A DNA stretch of 31,992 nt, taken from the NCBI GenBank assembly GCA_019415525.1, contig DXZA01000039.1, forward strand, positions 1 through 31,992. The letters are read 5' to 3'. This stretch comes from Tyzzerella sp. GTDB taxonomy: Bacteria; Bacillota; Clostridia; Lachnospirales; Anaerotignaceae. The notes under the pieces are model-generated. The model had not been told where the DNA came from, did not search any database, and saw only the letters and a list, made by a program, of their open reading frames with translations. Positions 8,428 through 16,067 of this stretch are shown in pieces. The number at the start of each line of letters is the position of its first letter. Within the stretch, counting starts at the first letter, position 1. Both the position numbers and the translations under genes were made by a program.

Positions 8428-10065
8428 ATGCTAAAAGGCGATATAAGAGATATAATAATGAAATTTGTATTCGTTTTATTGGGTGCAATTTCAGGATTTG
8501 CTTTTTTCTATATTTATAATAGATATCCTAAAATGCAAATATTTTTGCTAATTTTATTTGTAATGTTTATTGTTTTCATTATATTTTTATATGAAAGAAT
8601 ACGTTACAGAATGAAATATGAGCATAAAATAAAAGTAATAACAGAAAATATAAAAAATGCAAATGCATATGGAAATATAAGATACGATAAAAAAGAAAAA
8701 GAACCATTTGTTGATAAACTTTATAAATCAGTAGAAGATTTAAGAGATAGATTAAAAATAAAAAATAGAATACTTCAAGCAGTTTTAGACCTTGTTAATA
8801 CACTTGCTCTTAATATAGAAACAGAAAGACTTGTTGATATGGTATTATCAAGACTTATAGAAGAAACTAATAGTAATTGGGGTGTTTTTTATATATATAA
8901 TAGTACAACAGGAAAACTTGAATTAAAAAAATCCATAGGTCTTTCTAAAAATATATATAAACAATTTGATGTTGAAATGGGTGAAGGTTTTTTAGGTATA
9001 TCAGCACTTTTAAAAAATGTAAAAATATATACTGAAATACCAGAAGATACTGTTTTTGAAAATAAGACATTTATAGGTAAAATAGTTCCAAGAAATATTA
9101 TGACTGTACCTATTGTAACAGGTGATGATGTTAAAGCTGTAATGGCTTTTGGTTCTATGTATGATTATAATGATGAGCAAATTGAGCTTGTTAAAATATT
9201 AAGAAAATATATAGGATATGCTCTTAATAACTGTATTGCCTATGAAAGAACTGAAAGAATGGCAAATGAACTTAAATTTCAAAATCAGCTTATACAGAAT
9301 ATGAATGATGAACTTGAAAAGAAAGTTAATGATAGAACTGAGTTCTTAAATACAATAATAAACTGTATAGAAGAATATTCAATAATATCTGTTGATAAAG
9401 ACGGATATATAACAACATGGAATAAGGGTGCAGAAAACACAAATGGATATAAAGCTTTTGAAGTTATTGGAAAACATATATCATCATTATATGGTATAAA
9501 TGATGAAGAAATAGATAGAATATGGCGTTATTATGAAACCGCAAGACAAGAGGGTATTTATTCTTCAAGGGGTTGGCACTTTAAAAAGGATGGTACAAAA
9601 TATTTTGCAGATACAACGATAACCCCTGTATATGATAATTCTGGAGAGCTTCAAGGTTTTACAAATATAACAAAAGATATAACAGATATAAAAATACTTG
9701 AACAAAATCTTAATACTGAAAGAGCATATAATGAACAGCTTATTGAAAATAGTACACGAGCATTAGTTCTTACAGATAAGAATGGTATAATACTCAATAC
9801 AAATAAGCTATCAAGAAGTATAATAGCCCCTGAAAATACAGAAATAAGAGGTAAGGGTATATATGAATTTTTTGTTGATGGTGATTTTATAGAAAAGAAT
9901 ATAAAGAGAATTTCATCAACTGGTGTAAAGGGGGAGCTTGTAAGTCGTTTGTTATATACACATGATAATATTGAAAATGTAAAGCTTTTTGCAGCAGCAG
10001 CGGCAGCAGATTCAGAAAATGGCGGAGTTCTTATATATATAACAACAGTAGAAATTGAAAACTAA
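8428..10065 (+). CDS. Membrane-anchored GAF-PAS-PAS sensor without an output domain
   Basis: In 545 residues, two transmembrane helices (about 12-30 and 36-55) are followed by a short charged linker and a helical region (about 95-120). A GAF domain spans about 120-270 and a coiled-coil linker about 272-308. One PAS/PAC domain lies at about 310-425 (YSIISVDKDGYITTWNKGAE, NITKDITD), and a second, more degenerate PAS at about 436-545 ends the protein. There is no histidine kinase, GGDEF, EAL, PP2C or methyl-accepting domain. It must therefore signal through protein contact or serve as a partner for another protein. It is the last gene of the moxR transcript and convergent with the partner-switching operon, separated from it only by a shared terminator. 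Confidence 0.85.
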   Translation: MLKGDIRDIIMKFVFVLLGAISGFAFFYIYNRYPKMQIFLLILFVMFIVFIIFLYERIRYRMKYEHKIKVITENIKNANAYGNIRYDKKEKEPFVDKLYKSVEDLRDRLKIKNRILQAVLDLVNTLALNIETERLVDMVLSRLIEETNSNWGVFYIYNSTTGKLELKKSIGLSKNIYKQFDVEMGEGFLGISALLKNVKIYTEIPEDTVFENKTFIGKIVPRNIMTVPIVTGDDVKAVMAFGSMYDYNDEQIELVKILRKYIGYALNNCIAYERTERMANELKFQNQLIQNMNDELEKKVNDRTEFLNTIINCIEEYSIISVDKDGYITTWNKGAENTNGYKAFEVIGKHISSLYGINDEEIDRIWRYYETARQEGIYSSRGWHFKKDGTKYFADTTITPVYDNSGELQGFTNITKDITDIKILEQNLNTERAYNEQLIENSTRALVLTDKNGIILNTNKLSRSIIAPENTEIRGKGIYEFFVDGDFIEKNIKRISSTGVKGELVSRLLYTHDNIENVKLFAAAAAADSENGGVLIYITTVEIEN

Positions 10066-10067
10066 TA

Positions 10068-10100
10068 AAAATGGAACATCTTTTTAAGATGTTCCATTTT
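10068..10100. terminator. Bidirectional terminator between the sensor gene and the partner-switching operon
   Basis: A 15-bp perfect stem (arms 10068-10082 and 10086-10100, core GGAACATCTT/AAGATGTTCC) has a TTT loop and flanking A/T runs. The stop codon of the minus-strand phosphatase (10084-10086) lies in the loop, so one terminator arm encodes that protein's last residues. Confidence 0.9.
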
Positions 10101-11259
10101 CTTGTAATTTACAAAGTATTATACTTACATCATCATTTTGATATTTTGCTGATTCATCAAAATTATACATTTGTTCTATTATTGTATTTAATATGTCTTC
10201 AGAAGGTTCATCTTTCATCAGGGTAAGAATTTCTTGTATATGATAAAGAAATTCATCAGGTGCATCTTTATAAAATGAGTCTGAAAGACCATCAGTATAG
10301 AATAAAATCATGTCGTTTAGATTATATGGAAAAATTTTTTGAGTATATGTCATTTTATCTATCATACCAAGAGGTGTTCCGCTAATATCTATTTCTTCCA
10401 TACTTAAAGATTTATTATCTATAAATAAAGGAAGAGCATGCCCTGCATTACTGCAAGTTATTATACGGTTTTTAGTATCTATATATGCAATAAATGCACA
10501 AGTATAAACATTTATATCACTGTCTGAAAATATACTGCAAAATTCATTATTCATATATTCTAAAAGAGTATTAGGTGGTAGTTTTTCAGCAATATATTTT
10601 TTAAACATTATTTTTATCATAGATGTTAAAAGAGCTGCTGATATACCATGTCCCGAAACATCTGCCATAAATACACAAGTTATAGAATCATTAATTTTAT
10701 ATACTTCATAATAATCCCCACCAATATCGAAAGCAGGCATGTATTTACTGTTAAAGCTTATACCATTTATTATATCATCATATTTTGTAACAAGAGCTTG
10801 TTGTATCTGTCTTGCCATTTTAAGTTGAAGTTCAAGTTGCAGATTTTTTTCTTTAACAGCACCATACTGTTTTTCAAGTTCTTCGTTTAAATCCATAACC
10901 CTAAAAAGACTTTTTACTCTATTCATAAGAGCTGTTCCATAGAAAGGTTTTACCATATAGTCATCAGCACCAACATAGAAAGCATGACTTTTAGCTTCTT
11001 TACTATCTCTAGCAGTAACTGCAAGAATAATAATATCTTTTGTTTCAGGGTCATTTTTTAAAATTTTACATATTTCATATCCGCTTATTTCGGGCATATT
11101 AAGTTCAAGTATTATAAGATGAGGTCTAAGAACACGAGCGGTTCTTATAGCAGAGCTACTTGTTCTTGAGGTGAGTATTTCGTATTCACTTTCAGCAAAA
11201 TATGTACTCATTATTTTTAAATTTTCTTGAATATTATCAACAATAAGAATTTTTTTCAT
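10084..11259 (-). CDS. Receiver-PP2C (RsbU/SpoIIE-type) serine phosphatase with an altered receiver
   Basis: This 391-residue protein should dephosphorylate a STAS-domain antagonist. Residues 1-118 form a CheY-like receiver, 120-155 a coiled-coil switch helix (QLKMARQIQQAL), and 165-388 a PP2C domain. The PP2C metal ligands are intact: FDIGGD (D178, D182), DVSGHG (200-205), YTDG (D323) and QNDD (376-377). The receiver is unusual. The phospho-acceptor Asp is Glu (LIILELNMP, E52), and the acidic pair is D8-N9 rather than two acids, while the switch Thr (T82) and Lys (K104) remain. It may be locked on or respond to binding rather than phosphorylation (inference). It overlaps the upstream ATPase gene by 23 bases and is last in the operon. 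Confidence 0.92.
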   Translation of the reverse strand: MKKILIVDNIQENLKIMSTYFAESEYEILTSRTSSSAIRTARVLRPHLIILELNMPEISGYEICKILKNDPETKDIIILAVTARDSKEAKSHAFYVGADDYMVKPFYGTALMNRVKSLFRVMDLNEELEKQYGAVKEKNLQLELQLKMARQIQQALVTKYDDIINGISFNSKYMPAFDIGGDYYEVYKINDSITCVFMADVSGHGISAALLTSMIKIMFKKYIAEKLPPNTLLEYMNNEFCSIFSDSDINVYTCAFIAYIDTKNRIITCSNAGHALPLFIDNKSLSMEEIDISGTPLGMIDKMTYTQKIFPYNLNDMILFYTDGLSDSFYKDAPDEFLYHIQEILTLMKDEPSEDILNTIIEQMYNFDESAKYQNDDVSIILCKLQENGTS

Positions 11260-11677
11260 TAATACTCACCTTTTTCGTAAATTTAACTGTATTACCAATA
11301 TCATTGAAGGTGATTGTATCTATTAGAGCTGAAACAAGAGTTATACCTCGTCCATTTTCGTCAAATGATATTTCTTCCTGTTCTTTAACCATATATTTAT
11401 TATAGTTATAACCTTTTCCTTCATCAGAGATAGTTACCTGAATGATATTTTCAGGAGATATTTCTATATAAATTTTTACTGTTTTTGTTATATCATTATT
11501 ATTACCATGAATTACAGAATTTATAATAAGTTCGTTTAAAACAAGCTTTAAATCCAAAAAATCTTCTTTTGATAAATTTATTATACTGCTGTCAAGAAAT
11601 TCAAGTATTTCACTTACAGCTTTTTTTACATTTTCCAGAGAACTTTTTAAATTTTTCTCCATGCTTTTAATAGCCAT
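11237..11677 (-). CDS. RsbW/SpoIIAB-like serine kinase (anti-sigma-type ATPase)
   Basis: This 146-residue HATPase-fold protein has intact nucleotide-binding boxes: the N box LNELIINSVIHG (E49, N53), the G1 box DEGKG (85-89) and the G2 box GRGITL (109-114). By family it should bind ATP, phosphorylate the neighbouring STAS protein on serine, and sequester a target such as a sigma factor or another regulator. No sigma factor gene is nearby, so the target is unknown. It is preceded by a degenerate paralogue and its 3' end overlaps the phosphatase gene, indicating translational coupling. The upstream AGGTGG is acceptable but not strong. Confidence 0.85.
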   Translation of the reverse strand: MAIKSMEKNLKSSLENVKKAVSEILEFLDSSIINLSKEDFLDLKLVLNELIINSVIHGNNNDITKTVKIYIEISPENIIQVTISDEGKGYNYNKYMVKEQEEISFDENGRGITLVSALIDTITFNDIGNTVKFTKKVSINEKNSYC

Positions 11678-11716
11678 AAATCCACCTACCTGAGAAATTC
11701 AAATTTTAAATTTATA

Positions 11717-12115
11717 TTATTTGATTTTTTTCATAGATATTTTGAAAATGCCATCTTCAGATGAAAATTCAACTTCAGGCATAAGTGTCTGAATAACTTT
11801 CATTCCTAATTCTTCGCTGTCAATACTTGAAATATCTACGTTTTCTATATTTGATGAAAGATTTATTAATATATAATCATTATATAATTTGAATTCTAAA
11901 TGAAAGTTAGTTTCAGCTGCTTTTATACATTGTGAAATCATAAGTATACAAGCTTCAGAAACTGCTGCTTTAATATCTTCGATTTCATCAATGTTAAATC
12001 CAAGTCTATTTGCTATTGATGAGGCTGTAAGTCTGGCAGATGAAACATATGCTGAATTAACAGGAAGTGTCAATTCTATTATTTCGGGTTCTTTAGTAAT
12101 ATTTTTTTCTTGCAT
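11717..12115 (-). CDS. Degenerate RsbW-like protein lacking ATP-site residues
   Basis: This 132-residue protein aligns in pattern to RsbW-type anti-sigma kinases at VSSARLTASSIANRLGF, IEDIKAAVSEAC and the late LGMKVIQTLMPEV. The N-box Asn after EAC is replaced (E54-A-C-I-L). No DxGxG G1 box is visible in the 84-100 region, which reads INLSSNIEN. Loss of both suggests it no longer binds ATP/Mg and acts as a pseudokinase, a scaffold or a dominant partner in the switch (inference). The frame is intact and starts after a GAGG-type site. It sits between the STAS gene and the intact ATPase, 9 bases from the former, so it is an operon member rather than a decaying leftover. Confidence 0.8.
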   Translation of the reverse strand: MQEKNITKEPEIIELTLPVNSAYVSSARLTASSIANRLGFNIDEIEDIKAAVSEACILMISQCIKAAETNFHLEFKLYNDYILINLSSNIENVDISSIDSEELGMKVIQTLMPEVEFSSEDGIFKISMKKIK

Positions 12116-12124
12116 AAGCTCACC

Positions 12125-12439
12125 TCATTTCATAATAAATACTTTATCAAGATTTGTTATTTTGAATACTTTTTCAACGTTTGGTTTAGTATTTAAAATA
12201 TAAATGTTTGAACCATTGTTTTTAACTTTTTTAACAATAGCAACAAGAGCTCCAAGACCAGTACTGTCAATATATTCAAGGTCTGTACAATCCATGTACA
12301 CATCACAAGGACGTTCTTGAATAATATTTGAAAGATAATCCTTTACGCTTGAAGAGTTGTAAATATCAATTTCACCTTTCACTGCAATTTCCCAACAATT
12401 TTTTTCTGAGTTATATTCTGGTTTTAACTGAAAATCCAT
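12125..12439 (-). CDS. STAS domain anti-sigma factor antagonist (RsbV/SpoIIAA-like)
   Basis: This single-domain STAS protein of 104 residues has the hallmark YIDSTGLGALV (S59 is the expected phospho-serine) and the GEIDIYN strand at 22-28. Unphosphorylated, such proteins bind the kinase and free its target; the PP2C encoded downstream resets them. AAGGAGG lies about 11 bases before the start. It is first in a four-gene minus-strand operon with two RsbW-like proteins and the phosphatase. Confidence 0.93.
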   Translation of the reverse strand: MDFQLKPEYNSEKNCWEIAVKGEIDIYNSSSVKDYLSNIIQERPCDVYMDCTDLEYIDSTGLGALVAIVKKVKNNGSNIYILNTKPNVEKVFKITNLDKVFIMK

Positions 12440-12745
12440 AATATCATTACCTCCTTATGTTATAAATTATATATATAATATACCACATATTGTAAATGTA
12501 TTAAATATATTTTTGTAAAAAAATAGTTTATATAAAGTTATAAATTTTATTTTTTTCACAAAAAAGTAAAATTTATATTATATAATCCTCATAAAAAATA
12601 AATTTTAATATTATGTACTTTTTATAAATAAAGAGTTATTTTTTGTAAAAATAGAATTTAACAGTAATACTTGTAAAAAAGCCGATTATTATGGTAAAAT
12701 ATAAAATTGATACAAAATAATCTTATAAAAGGTAAGGGTGTTTTT
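12440..12745. other. AT-rich divergent intergenic region with a long AT-only hairpin
   Basis: This 306-base stretch separates the partner-switching operon from pheA. It holds an inverted repeat (arms 12541-12556 and 12560-12575, loop CAC) with 16 A/T pairs broken only by one T-G wobble, and the pheA promoter at 12671-12700. On the minus strand TGTAAA/TTTACA (12491-12496) followed by TATATA-rich DNA around 12465-12475 could be a weak promoter for the STAS operon. I see no coding potential. Confidence 0.55.
12671..12700 (+). promoter_or_regulatory. Promoter of pheA (extended -10)
   Basis: TTGTAA (12671-12676), an 18-base spacer and TAAAAT (12695-12700), preceded by TGG (an extended -10 TGn). 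It lies about 45 bases upstream of the pheA ATG. Confidence 0.7.
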
Positions 12746-13567
12746 ATGAAGGTTGGATACCTTGGGCCTGTTGGTACTTTTTCAGAACAGGCAGCTTTAA
12801 ATTATACAAATCAATATGAAAATATAGAACTTAAAATTTTTCCTACAATACGAGCTGTACTTGATGCTGTCGAAAATGGAACAGTAGATGAGGGAGTTGT
12901 ACCTTTTGAAAATTCCATAGAGGGTGTTGTTACAACAACAATAGATGGACTTATATTTGATGATAAGAAACTTTATATAAAAGGTGAGATAATATTATCA
13001 ATAAACCAAAATTTTCTTGTAAGAGAAGATTATAATGGTGAAAAAATAGAAAGGATAATATCTCATCCACAAGGTATAGCACAATGTGATAAATTTTTAC
13101 GTGAAAATTTTAAGGATACATTATGTGAGGCTGTAAGTTCTACTGCTGAAGCAGCAAAACTTGTTTCAGAAAGCGATAAGTTTATTGCAAGTATATCACC
13201 TAAACGTTCAGCAGAGGTTTATGGTTTAAAAGTATTATATGAAAAAATACAAGATGATAATAGCAATGCTACAAGATTTGTTATTGTTACAAAAGAACCT
13301 CCTAAATCATTAGATGGTGAAAAAACAAGTATAGTATTTACAACAAGTCATAAACCAGGAGAGCTTTATAAAATTCTTGATATTTTTGCAATATGGGATA
13401 TAAATATGACAAAAATAGAATCAAGACCTATGAAACATAAATTGGGAACATATTGCTTTTTTATAGATATTGAATCTGAAAATAAAGATGATTTAAAAGA
13501 TGCACTTAAAATGGTAGAAAGAAAAACATCATTTTTTAGGCTTTTGGGCTCATATACGGGTGTATAG
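12746..13567 (+). CDS. pheA: Prephenate dehydratase
   Basis: It converts prephenate to phenylpyruvate in phenylalanine synthesis. The 273-residue monofunctional enzyme has the catalytic dehydratase domain (start MKVGYLGPVGTF; TRF motif at 176-178 in SNATRFVIV) and a C-terminal ACT domain (about 194-273) with ESRP (225-228) for phenylalanine feedback. I chose the ATG at 12746 because it begins the conserved KVGYLGP strand, with AAGGGTG just before it; an upstream in-frame ATA/ATT extension has no support. No chorismate mutase domain is fused. gdpP follows 30 bases later on the same strand. Confidence 0.95.
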   Translation: MKVGYLGPVGTFSEQAALNYTNQYENIELKIFPTIRAVLDAVENGTVDEGVVPFENSIEGVVTTTIDGLIFDDKKLYIKGEIILSINQNFLVREDYNGEKIERIISHPQGIAQCDKFLRENFKDTLCEAVSSTAEAAKLVSESDKFIASISPKRSAEVYGLKVLYEKIQDDNSNATRFVIVTKEPPKSLDGEKTSIVFTTSHKPGELYKILDIFAIWDINMTKIESRPMKHKLGTYCFFIDIESENKDDLKDALKMVERKTSFFRLLGSYTGV

Positions 13568-13597
13568 AGGTATATTAAAATACTCGGAGGAAATGGT

Positions 13598-15586
13598 ATG
13601 AAAACAGAAAATGAAAAAGATGATAAGAAACCTTTGGAATTAGAAGGAGATTCTCTTGTTTTTGTTATGACTGCCGGAATTCTGATATTATGCCTTATTT
13701 TTATTTCACCTATATTTGGTTGTATTTTTGCAGCACTTTCTGTTATTATATTTCTTTTGGTAAAAACTATAAAAAATGCTATTTATAAATCAAAAGAAGA
13801 AAAATACAGAATTATTTCTAACAATACAATATTATCTAATATAGCAGTACCGGAAAATATGCCTTTACCCTATGCAATTATGGGAAATAATAAAAAAATT
13901 ATGGTTTATAATACTGGTTTTAGAGATATTTTTGGTGATATAGAAATAGGAGATATATCCATAACAGAACTTTTTAAAGATTATAAAACATATATAAATA
14001 AGCAGATAGTAACATTTAAAAACAGATATTTTGAAATATATACTGAAAAATGCAAGGTTATTGATGATTCAAAGGCATCAGGTATAAAGGATGTATATTC
14101 AATAACGCTTGTTGAAGTTACAGAAAACAGAAGGCTTCTTAAAATTATAGAAGATATACGAACAGTTGCAGGTCTTATATATATAGACAATTATGAGGAA
14201 GTAATGGAATCTATTGATGATTCAAGAATTCCTATAATAACTGCACTTATAGAAAAACGTCTTAATGATTTTGCTTCAAAAACAGGTGGAGTAATAAAGA
14301 AAATAGAAAAAGATAGATTTGTATTTATGTTTTCAAGAAAAAGTCTTGAAGAACTTAAAGAAAAAAAATTTGAAATACTTAATGAAATAAAAGATATTAA
14401 AGCAGGAGACCATATACCGGTTACATTAAGTATTGGTATTGGTATAAGTGATGAAAGCCTTGATGAGGCTATGAAAAATGCGAAAACAGCAATAGACCTT
14501 GCACTTGGTAGAGGTGGTGACCAAGTTCTTATTAAAGAAGGTGAAAAATATCTTTTTTATGGCGGAAAAAGCGGTGAAATATCACGTAATGCCAGAATAA
14601 GAGCAAGGGTTAAAGCAGATGCTTTAAAAGAACTTATGTCAGATGCTTCTAATATATATGTTATGGGGCATAAGAATGGTGACCTAGATAGTTTAGGGTC
14701 TTCTATTGGTATATATTCTATAGCAAGGGATGTTGGTAAGGAATGTCATATAGTTATAGATAATGTATCAGTAGGAATAAAAAGACTTTATCAAAGAATA
14801 AAAGAACAGAGTATATATGATGATATGTTTATAAATAGTAAAGAGGCTATTGAGAATATAACAGATAGAAGTCTTGTTATAATAATGGATACTCATAGAC
14901 AAAGTATGGTTGAAAGTGTTGAAGTTCTTGAAAATGCTAGAAAAGTAGTAGTTTTTGACCATCATAGAAAAAGTACAGATTTTATAGATAATGCAGTGCT
15001 TATATATCATGAGCCATATGCTTCATCAACATCAGAACTTGTAACTGAAATGATAAGATATATAGGTGTAAAACTTAAAAATCTTGAAGCCGATGCACTT
15101 CTTGCAGGTATAACTGTTGATACAAAGAATTTTGCTGTAAAGACAGGTGCAGTAACATTTGAAGCAGCAGCGTTTTTAAGAAGAAATGGAGCTGATGGTG
15201 TAAGAGTAAGGCTTCTTTTCCAAAATGACCTTGAAGCATATAAGGCAAAAGCTATAACTGTAAAAGATGCAGAGATATACAAAGATAATATAGCTATATC
15301 TGTATGTCCGTCAAATGTTGAAAATTCAATTCTTACAGCTGCACAAGCAGCAGATGACCTTTTGAATATAACTGGTATAAAAGCATCTGTTGTAATGTGT
15401 AAGCAAGAATCAATTATATATTTAAGTGCAAGAAGTTTTGGTGATATAAATGTTCAAGTTATAATGGAAAAGCTTGGTGGTGGTGGACACCTTGGTGTTG
15501 CCGGAGCACAGCTTAGGGATATTGATATTATCGAGGCAAAAAATATGCTTAAAGAAAAAATAGATGAATATTTACAGGAGGAATAA
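13598..15586 (+). CDS. gdpP: GdpP-type cyclic-di-AMP phosphodiesterase
   Basis: It hydrolyses c-di-AMP and so affects potassium and osmolyte balance and cell-wall stress. In 662 residues there are two transmembrane helices (about 20-58), a small PAS-like domain (about 85-175), a degenerate GGDEF domain (about 185-315, with KIEKDRFVFMF in place of a cyclase site), then DHH (about 350-500) and DHHA1 (to the end, GGGGHLGVAGAQ). The DHH metal residues are visible: GHKNGDLD (H358, D362, D364), MDTH (D431) and FDHH (454-456). CGGAGG precedes the ATG. The order gdpP-rplI-dnaB is conserved in many Firmicutes. The rplI ribosome binding site lies in its last codons. Confidence 0.95.
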   Translation: MKTENEKDDKKPLELEGDSLVFVMTAGILILCLIFISPIFGCIFAALSVIIFLLVKTIKNAIYKSKEEKYRIISNNTILSNIAVPENMPLPYAIMGNNKKIMVYNTGFRDIFGDIEIGDISITELFKDYKTYINKQIVTFKNRYFEIYTEKCKVIDDSKASGIKDVYSITLVEVTENRRLLKIIEDIRTVAGLIYIDNYEEVMESIDDSRIPIITALIEKRLNDFASKTGGVIKKIEKDRFVFMFSRKSLEELKEKKFEILNEIKDIKAGDHIPVTLSIGIGISDESLDEAMKNAKTAIDLALGRGGDQVLIKEGEKYLFYGGKSGEISRNARIRARVKADALKELMSDASNIYVMGHKNGDLDSLGSSIGIYSIARDVGKECHIVIDNVSVGIKRLYQRIKEQSIYDDMFINSKEAIENITDRSLVIIMDTHRQSMVESVEVLENARKVVVFDHHRKSTDFIDNAVLIYHEPYASSTSELVTEMIRYIGVKLKNLEADALLAGITVDTKNFAVKTGAVTFEAAAFLRRNGADGVRVRLLFQNDLEAYKAKAITVKDAEIYKDNIAISVCPSNVENSILTAAQAADDLLNITGIKASVVMCKQESIIYLSARSFGDINVQVIMEKLGGGGHLGVAGAQLRDIDIIEAKNMLKEKIDEYLQEE

Positions 15587-15591
15587 TAATT

Positions 15592-16038
15592 ATGAAAGTT
15601 ATATTATTACAAGATGTAAAAAGTGTTGGTAAAAAAGGTGAACTTGTTAATGTAAGTGAAGGATATGGTAATAACTTCCTTCTTCCTAAAAAACTTGCTG
15701 TTGAAGCAACAAAAACAAATATAAATGACCTTGAGCTTAAAAAGAAAGCTGATGAAAAAAGAAAAAAAGAAGAATATGAAGAAGCTCTTGCTCTTGCTGA
15801 AAAAATAAATGAGCTTGAAGTTAAAGTTGCTGTAAAAACAGGAGATAATGGTAAAATTTTCGGTTCTGTTACAACAAAAGAAATTGGAGAAGCTCTTGAA
15901 AAACAGCATGGTATAAAAATTGATAAAAAGAAAATTGTTCTTGGTGATTCAATAAAAATGGTTGGAACAAGAAATCTTAAAGTTAAAATCCACCCAAAAG
16001 TAACTGCTGAAATGACAGTTAAAATAGTTGAAGCTTAA
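15592..16038 (+). CDS. rplI: 50S ribosomal protein L9
   Basis: L9 binds 23S rRNA at the base of the L1 stalk. The 148-residue protein starts MKVILLQDVKSVGKKGE and carries the signature GYGNNFLLPKKLAVEAT at about residues 24-40. A long charged central helix (about 42-75) and the C-terminal domain follow. AGGAGG, 12 bases before the ATG, overlaps the end of gdpP, so the two are coupled. Confidence 0.97.
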   Translation: MKVILLQDVKSVGKKGELVNVSEGYGNNFLLPKKLAVEATKTNINDLELKKKADEKRKKEEYEEALALAEKINELEVKVAVKTGDNGKIFGSVTTKEIGEALEKQHGIKIDKKKIVLGDSIKMVGTRNLKVKIHPKVTAEMTVKIVEA

Positions 16039-16067
16039 TTTTCCATTATAGATTAGGAGGCACAAAA

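Noticed and set aside
10084..12745. Sigma factor gene completing the partner-switching operon
   Set aside because: No frame on either strand between or beside these genes encodes a sigma factor-like protein.
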